From: Kangiellaceae bacterium
GTDB taxonomy: Bacteria > Pseudomonadota > Gammaproteobacteria > Enterobacterales > Kangiellaceae
Length of the DNA: 64,000 nt
Assembly: GCA_019090895.1 (NCBI GenBank)
Contig: JAHRVB010000252.1
Span: 1-64,000 of the forward strand
Direction: 5' to 3'
Under the pieces are notes generated by a model. It worked only from the letters and a program-made list of their open reading frames with translations, made no database searches and had not been told where the DNA came from. A program made the translations under genes and the position numbers. This document shows positions 59,777 through 64,000 of this stretch, piece after piece. Position 1 is the first letter of the stretch; every line of letters starts with the position of its first letter.

Positions 59777-61048
59777 ATGTCTAAGAAATTCACTCGTAAA
59801 AACAAGTTAAAGTCCGCAATTCTAAAACCACTTATTACTTTTTCATTACTTTACTTGTCATTCCTCCCTTCTGCTCAAACAGGAGTAAATGACATTAATA
59901 TTTACGGTTACTTATCTTGGCGAACCGAGAAAGTTTGGGAGGAAATTCAACTAGATGGTTCGAAAGAAGATGCCGCAAGAGAAATCACTATTCCATCATT
60001 CAATTTAATGATGCTTAATAGCATAAGTGACAAATCAAAAGTTTTCATAAACTTAAGTGGAGCTGAAGGCGAAGATGTGGAGGTTAAGAACATATGGGGC
60101 GAATATAAGGTCAATAACTTTGTTAGCATAAGGTTAGGCAAAATGTATCGAAGATTTGGATTGTATAATGAACAACTCGATGCCGTACCGACCTACATTG
60201 GTATTGAACCTCCCGAATTATTTGATAAAGATCATCTAATACTTTCGCGCGAAACACTTTCAATGGTGCATGGCTGGGTATCAATCGGAGAGGGTGAACT
60301 AAATTATAGCTTTTCAATGGATAATGGCGAAGGCGGACCCACTGCAAAGGACAACGTTCCACTAGGTTATGACTTAAGATATGAATTTGGGTTAGGGGAT
60401 TATGTTGTCGGGATAAGTGGGTACACATCAGGAGGTGACACCACATCAGATAAGAGTATCGGAGAGGGTTCGCCCAGAACCGGAGTACTTCCTTGGATGT
60501 CTAAAGACAAATTCTCCATTTTTGGTGCATTTGGTCAATTTCAGATCGATGAACTTCAATTGCAAGCGGCATATTGGTCAGCAGACCATAAAGCGACAAG
60601 AAATTCTGAAGACGTATTAATAATGCTAACCGACCCTGATGTTGATGGTGAAATAAATCAGATTAGACAAACTAACTTTTTACTAGACGGCGACATAAAT
60701 AACTTGATTTTGGCTAATATTAATACCAACGGAGATTACGAAGTTGTAACTTGGTACCTTAGAGCTGGCTATACAATAACAACCAAAAATGGCGAATTCG
60801 TCCCATATGTGCAATGGGATGAATATGAAAACCCTGAAACGGTATTTGGAAAAAAGAATGGGGGTGATAAAGAAGCGGGGCTTGCCGACGATGGTAAGTT
60901 TCGAAAATCTACAGTCGGTGTTATTTATCGGCCAGAACCTAACATTGCAGTAAAGCTAGATTTCAGTACTCACTTTCAAAAAGTGCGCGGGAAAGATACA
61001 AGTTATTCTGAAGTTCGTTTTGACGTATCTTACATTTTCGGACAATAG
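59777..61048 (+). CDS. Porin-like outer-membrane protein, module 2
   Basis: A 423-residue beta-barrel protein. Long basic N-terminus, then a signal segment (ITFSLLYLSFLPSAQ) and INIYGYLSWRTEKVW as first strand; SIRLGKMYRRFGLYNEQLD matches the gated-strand style of phosphate-selective-porin-like barrels; C-terminus VRFDVSYIFGQ. It differs from the module 1 porin and is not a simple duplicate of it. Followed 11 bases later by a small PBP-like gene that is a clear paralogue of the module 1 partner. Confidence 0.82.
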   Translation: MSKKFTRKNKLKSAILKPLITFSLLYLSFLPSAQTGVNDINIYGYLSWRTEKVWEEIQLDGSKEDAAREITIPSFNLMMLNSISDKSKVFINLSGAEGEDVEVKNIWGEYKVNNFVSIRLGKMYRRFGLYNEQLDAVPTYIGIEPPELFDKDHLILSRETLSMVHGWVSIGEGELNYSFSMDNGEGGPTAKDNVPLGYDLRYEFGLGDYVVGISGYTSGGDTTSDKSIGEGSPRTGVLPWMSKDKFSIFGAFGQFQIDELQLQAAYWSADHKATRNSEDVLIMLTDPDVDGEINQIRQTNFLLDGDINNLILANINTNGDYEVVTWYLRAGYTITTKNGEFVPYVQWDEYENPETVFGKKNGGDKEAGLADDGKFRKSTVGVIYRPEPNIAVKLDFSTHFQKVRGKDTSYSEVRFDVSYIFGQ

Positions 61049-61059
61049 AGGAAACTAAA

Positions 61060-61497
61060 ATGATTAATTTACCTATTAAGAATTTAATTTTGTGTTTTGT
61101 TATAGTCTTACAATGTTTCGTAATTTCTCGTGTTCAAGCAGAAGTTGTAGTAGTGGTTCATGCAAGTAATAGTGTTACTTCTCTCAGTAAATCAGAACTG
61201 AATAGGCTTTTTATGGGGAAACTAGATAGTTTCCCGTCAGGAGGAAAGGCTGTGCCAATCAATCAAGTCCCATCAGCTACGGCCAGAGGTAAGTTTGATA
61301 GCTCGAAACTAGGGAAAAGTAGCTCCAAAATGATTGCGTATTGGAGTAAACAGCTGTTTATGGGAAAAGGCATTCCACCTAAAGAGTTCAATGGAGATTT
61401 AGACGTATTATTGTTCATCTCTAAAAATCCAACTGCAATTGGTTATATTGACGATAGTGCAATTAATGAGTCCATAAAAATTGTCACTATCCAATAA
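61060..61497 (+). CDS. Small phosphate-binding-protein-like periplasmic protein, module 2
   Basis: A 145-residue exported protein (signal ends near VQAE). Shares with the gene at 56564 the blocks EVVVVV, LFMGKLDSFPSGG, KSSSKMIAYWSKQLFMGKGIPPKEF and NPTAIGYID. Again only one lobe of a PstS-like fold. GAGG upstream of the ATG, following the porin stop by 11 bases. The conserved order with a porin suggests that the two act together at the outer membrane/periplasm. Confidence 0.82.
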   Translation: MINLPIKNLILCFVIVLQCFVISRVQAEVVVVVHASNSVTSLSKSELNRLFMGKLDSFPSGGKAVPINQVPSATARGKFDSSKLGKSSSKMIAYWSKQLFMGKGIPPKEFNGDLDVLLFISKNPTAIGYIDDSAINESIKIVTIQ

Positions 61498-61755
61498 CAG
61501 TTCAAACACTTGGCACTAAGCAAATCCCTAGAGATTTTTACCGATTAAAAATCACTTCGCACTAAGAACATTGATATTTTGAGAGTGGAGAATATGTTTT
61601 AAGAGTATGTTTTCTTAGGGAAGATATTCATTTTAAAATCAAGCAAGAGTATAAAGTGGTGAACATTAATTAGAGCGCTAATGACAACTCTTTAGACGCA
61701 ACTGAGCAGTGAGAGGTTTAACGGAATGGTAAGAACCTTATACAATTTTTAAGAA

Positions 61756-62040
61756 TTAGGCCGGTTGTGCTCCGCTTCCAAATCGTTTCACCGAGCGAGC
61801 TTTTGCTTTCGCCGCTTCAGTTTCCCGATTTCTCGGTGGGCTTGTAGTAACAAGCGCGCCAAGTAAGATTGTTAATGAATCTGATATTTCAGCAATGGCT
61901 TGTTCAAAGGCCGCTTGGTTTACTTTGGAAGGCTTTGTGGAACCACTCACCTTTCTAACAAATTGCAAAGAAGCTTCTCTAACTTCATTCGTAGTGACAG
62001 GTGGTTCAAAATTATTTAATTTCTTGATATTCCTACACAT
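61756..62040 (-). CDS. DUF2277-family protein
   Basis: A 94-residue protein with the family signature MCRNIKKLNNFEPPVTTNEVREASLQFVRKVSG at its N-terminus and a basic C-terminal tail. CGGAG site precedes the ATG. DUF2277 proteins are small, cytoplasmic and of unknown function. Confidence 0.9.
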   Translation of the reverse strand: MCRNIKKLNNFEPPVTTNEVREASLQFVRKVSGSTKPSKVNQAAFEQAIAEISDSLTILLGALVTTSPPRNRETEAAKAKARSVKRFGSGAQPA

Positions 62041-62264
62041 AATATTTCTCCGTTTTTATAAGGGTTCCAATTTACTTTTTTGGTTTGTTAGGTATATTTT
62101 TGCATAGAAAGCAATAGAATCGCTTCATATTTTGGATTGCCCTATTTAGTTGACACTAGCCCAATTTGAGTAATTATCAAAAAGTAAGACTTGAGCCATC
62201 TGACTTATTTGAAAATGGTCAAATTCATTTTTTAATTAAATTACTCTTCGACAACATTATTTTA

Positions 62265-63050
62265 TCAATCTACATTGTCTAAACCAAAAAAGGTATTTAG
62301 AATGTCAGGTAACAATGGTGTCCAATTATCCCAATTATGTTCTTTATCGTTTTGTCGGTATGTCAGATCATAGCCCTTTTTTATCAGTACCGATCTAAAT
62401 GATCGAACTGCACGCCTATTATCGGCAACAGAGCCAACAGACATAAAGATCTTCAAATGTTTCTTACCTGCCTCATTATATTGTTTCGTAAGAATTTTAA
62501 CGAATTTACTATGAGCAGGGGAATTCATGGCGATTCCGCCAAAGACATGTGTGGCCATTAGTCCAAAACAACCACTGTTAAAACCACCGAAAGACACGCC
62601 AAGAATCACCCGATCATCACGTAGACGGCTGGTAGAATAAGTCTGGTCAATTAAAGGTAGCAGCTCAGAGGTGAAAAAATCAACATACTTTTTTTTGCAA
62701 AAAAACTGCTCATTGCGCCGATTAACTTTTAAATTATCAGGATCTCGAGCATCAACAAATATGGCAATAACAGGTTTGATTTTACCCGCTGCTATTCCAT
62801 TGTCTAAAGCAGTTACCATACGACCTTTTTTTGCATAAGATTGTCCATCAGTAATGTAGATAGTAGGCAGTTTGTCTCCATCCTGTACTCCATTCGGTAG
62901 ATAAACGCGATATTGTAAATCATAGCCCAAAACTTTACTTTTTATACGGATGTTGTCGGATAGATTACCTTTGACGGAGGCGAAAGATTGAGACGATGCC
63001 GTAAATACAAAGACTAAGAATAAAGCACTAATATAAACTTTGTTTTTCAT
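62265..63050 (-). CDS. Exported alpha/beta-hydrolase esterase
   Basis: A 261-residue putative esterase (enterochelin-esterase-like/esterase D family). Signal peptide residues 1-24. The nucleophile elbow is GVSFGGFNSG, with an Asp-containing motif earlier (FVDARDPDNLKVNRRNEQF) and a C-terminal His in DKEHNWDNW. GAGGTG site upstream. Substrate unknown, periplasmic. Confidence 0.85.
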   Translation of the reverse strand: MKNKVYISALFLVFVFTASSQSFASVKGNLSDNIRIKSKVLGYDLQYRVYLPNGVQDGDKLPTIYITDGQSYAKKGRMVTALDNGIAAGKIKPVIAIFVDARDPDNLKVNRRNEQFFCKKKYVDFFTSELLPLIDQTYSTSRLRDDRVILGVSFGGFNSGCFGLMATHVFGGIAMNSPAHSKFVKILTKQYNEAGKKHLKIFMSVGSVADNRRAVRSFRSVLIKKGYDLTYRQNDKEHNWDNWTPLLPDILNTFFGLDNVD

Positions 63051-63251
63051 AAAACACCTCGAAACGATTACTTTTTATACTTTTTTAAACTTCCATGTCA
63101 TATTTTGTTGTTAGACAGTTCAGCTTATTATTCTATTCACATGAGCTAATTAATGACTGGCACAATACTGACACTTCTAATTTCATATTTGATATTTAGT
63201 TATCTTTTTTATTTTCCGGTGATGACCTTTTTAAGCATTTCCTGGTGGCCA

Positions 63252-63407
63252 CTAATTGAGTTGTGTAACATCTTCTGGAATGACCTCCCAATTTGCTTTT
63301 GAACCAACAAAGATATGCTGGCCAATATCAATATCGCCATCAACGCGTCCTAACGAAACCTTGAGAACTTCACCAGTGTATATTGTGCAAAGAGTCGAAA
63401 CCACCGA
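63252..63407 (-). pseudogene. C-terminal remnant of a GFA-domain protein
   Basis: A minus-strand frame SVVSTLCTIYTGEVLKVSLGRVDGD... ending GQHIFVGSKANWEVIPEDVTQLN and a stop. The HIFVGSKANWEVIPED stretch is the C-terminal signature of the GFA/Mss4-like (glutathione-dependent formaldehyde-activating) family. No CxC zinc motifs precede it; only about a third of a gene is left, abutting the end of the pth2 gene. Non-functional fragment. Confidence 0.65.
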
Positions 63408-63412
63408 TTTTA

Positions 63413-63754
63413 CTAGCTTAACAATTTTAAATGCCCCGTTAATTTGTCTATTTCTTGTTTAGAGGCTGGTCCGATACCAACACAGGTAATTGTGCCAGGA
63501 GCAACTACAGTTTTACCCGCATCTCTAATTAGATGTGTAGGTAAGTTAACTGTCTCGGCTTTATGATGAAGCTCCATTATTTCTTGCTCAGTACTTCCTG
63601 CCAATACAACTTTTGGCATTCCCGCACTGATCCAATGTTTTTGTTGACTACTATTTGTAGACATTAAACTTGCCACCGAAGCATGCGCTACTTGTGCGGC
63701 CAGTTTTCCTCTGGGAAGTTTTAATGCCTCGTTAACAACGATTACTTGTTTCAT
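63413..63754 (-). CDS. Peptidyl-tRNA hydrolase, Pth2 family
   Basis: A 113-residue protein of the archaeal/eukaryotic-type Pth2 fold, which splits peptidyl-tRNA. The hallmark LPRGKLAAQVAHASVASLM (with KLAAQVAHA) and the C-terminal VAPGTITCVGIGPASKQEIDKLTGHLKLL are clear. ATG at 63754 preceded by AAGGAT. In bacteria the main enzyme is the unrelated Pth1, so this is a second, laterally acquired type in the group. Cytoplasmic. Confidence 0.88.
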   Translation of the reverse strand: MKQVIVVNEALKLPRGKLAAQVAHASVASLMSTNSSQQKHWISAGMPKVVLAGSTEQEIMELHHKAETVNLPTHLIRDAGKTVVAPGTITCVGIGPASKQEIDKLTGHLKLLS

Positions 63755-63766
63755 ATCCTTGTACAC

Positions 63767-64000
63767 TTAAGTTGAGTTGAGTTAATTAGTGACAATACAA
63801 TCCAGGAAAAATACTTTATCCCACCACAATCATAGCGAAAGAGAGCAGTATAATTATATTTTGATTAGAGGTATGAATATCTTCGATAAATGCCTCAATA
63901 AGAATCAAATAAAAGATAGTTCAAACAAACGACGATGGAGAAAACTAACTACTCTTGATCGAATCAACTGACGTGCTATGTTTAAAACGTATAACCTAAA
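63767..64000. other. End of window, no gene identified
   Basis: The plus-strand ORF 63789-63971 begins with no good ribosome binding site and has a composition typical of chance frames, so it is not called. Whatever gene follows lies beyond the window. Confidence 0.4.

Noticed and set aside
63789-63971. 60-residue plus-strand ORF at the window end
   Set aside because: Composition and missing ribosome binding site suggest a chance frame.

Overview
The window looks like the chromosome of a free-living, probably marine gammaproteobacterium with an AT-rich genome (about 40% G+C by eye). RuvABC, YebC, AspS, RNase R/RlmB, NfuA, FimV, YbiT and ModABC are all of gammaproteobacterial type. The many exported peptidases and the aspS-yebC-ruvC and rnr-rlmB orders would suit a Kangiella/Aliikangiella-like bacterium, but that placement is inference. 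No prophage, CRISPR array, rRNA or tRNA gene was found. One decayed IS4-type transposase and several gene remnants are present.

Layout. 0-8 kb: mixed housekeeping and accessory genes, mostly minus strand (lipoprotein, cupin, an 8-bp-duplication-disrupted membrane gene, NRAMP-like transporter, GNAT, ABC-F YbiT, FimV). 8.3-12 kb: a GntR regulator/ABC exporter operon followed by an outer-membrane protein whose ribosome binding site sits in a predicted hairpin. 12-15.7 kb: an ECF sigma operon with DUF3619-like and DUF3106-like partners, then a large DUF4382/DUF5666-like lipoprotein. 16-17.7 kb: UPF0149 protein and ruvB. 17.9-30.1 kb: a 12.5-kb block, mostly plus strand, that separates ruvB from ruvA. 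It holds formaldehyde detoxification (frmA, fghA), an acyl carrier protein/acyltransferase/MsbA-like exporter operon, an IS4 remnant, a divergent XRE/SRPBCC pair, a hybrid histidine kinase with an ethylene-receptor-like sensor, and an S9 peptidase. 30.2-34.1 kb: ruvA, ruvC, yebC, aspS. 34.4-35.8 kb: a soluble chemoreceptor-like protein paired with an ODP-type diiron protein. 35.9-48.3 kb: DUF885 peptidase-like lipoprotein, rlmB, rnr, two SpoIIAA-like paralogues, a zinc metalloprotease, GNAT and an M14 carboxypeptidase. 48.5-53.3 kb: modA-nfuA-modB-modC, a small membrane protein and an MscS-type channel. 53.5-61.5 kb: a chemoreceptor and two porin plus small phosphate-binding-protein-like gene pairs, with an FAD-linked oxidase and a decayed lipoprotein gene between them. 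61.7-64 kb: DUF2277, an esterase, Pth2 and a GFA-domain remnant.

Functionally, the window joins DNA repair and translation housekeeping to peptide scavenging (four exported peptidases), molybdate uptake, formaldehyde detoxification, and several sensory modules. The least explained parts are the duplicated porin/small periplasmic protein modules (55.4-61.5 kb), the ACP/acyltransferase/exporter operon (20.4-23.4 kb), and the chemoreceptor-like/diiron pair (34.4-35.8 kb). Short heptameric tandem repeats recur between genes in and at the edge of the ruvA/ruvB-splitting block.
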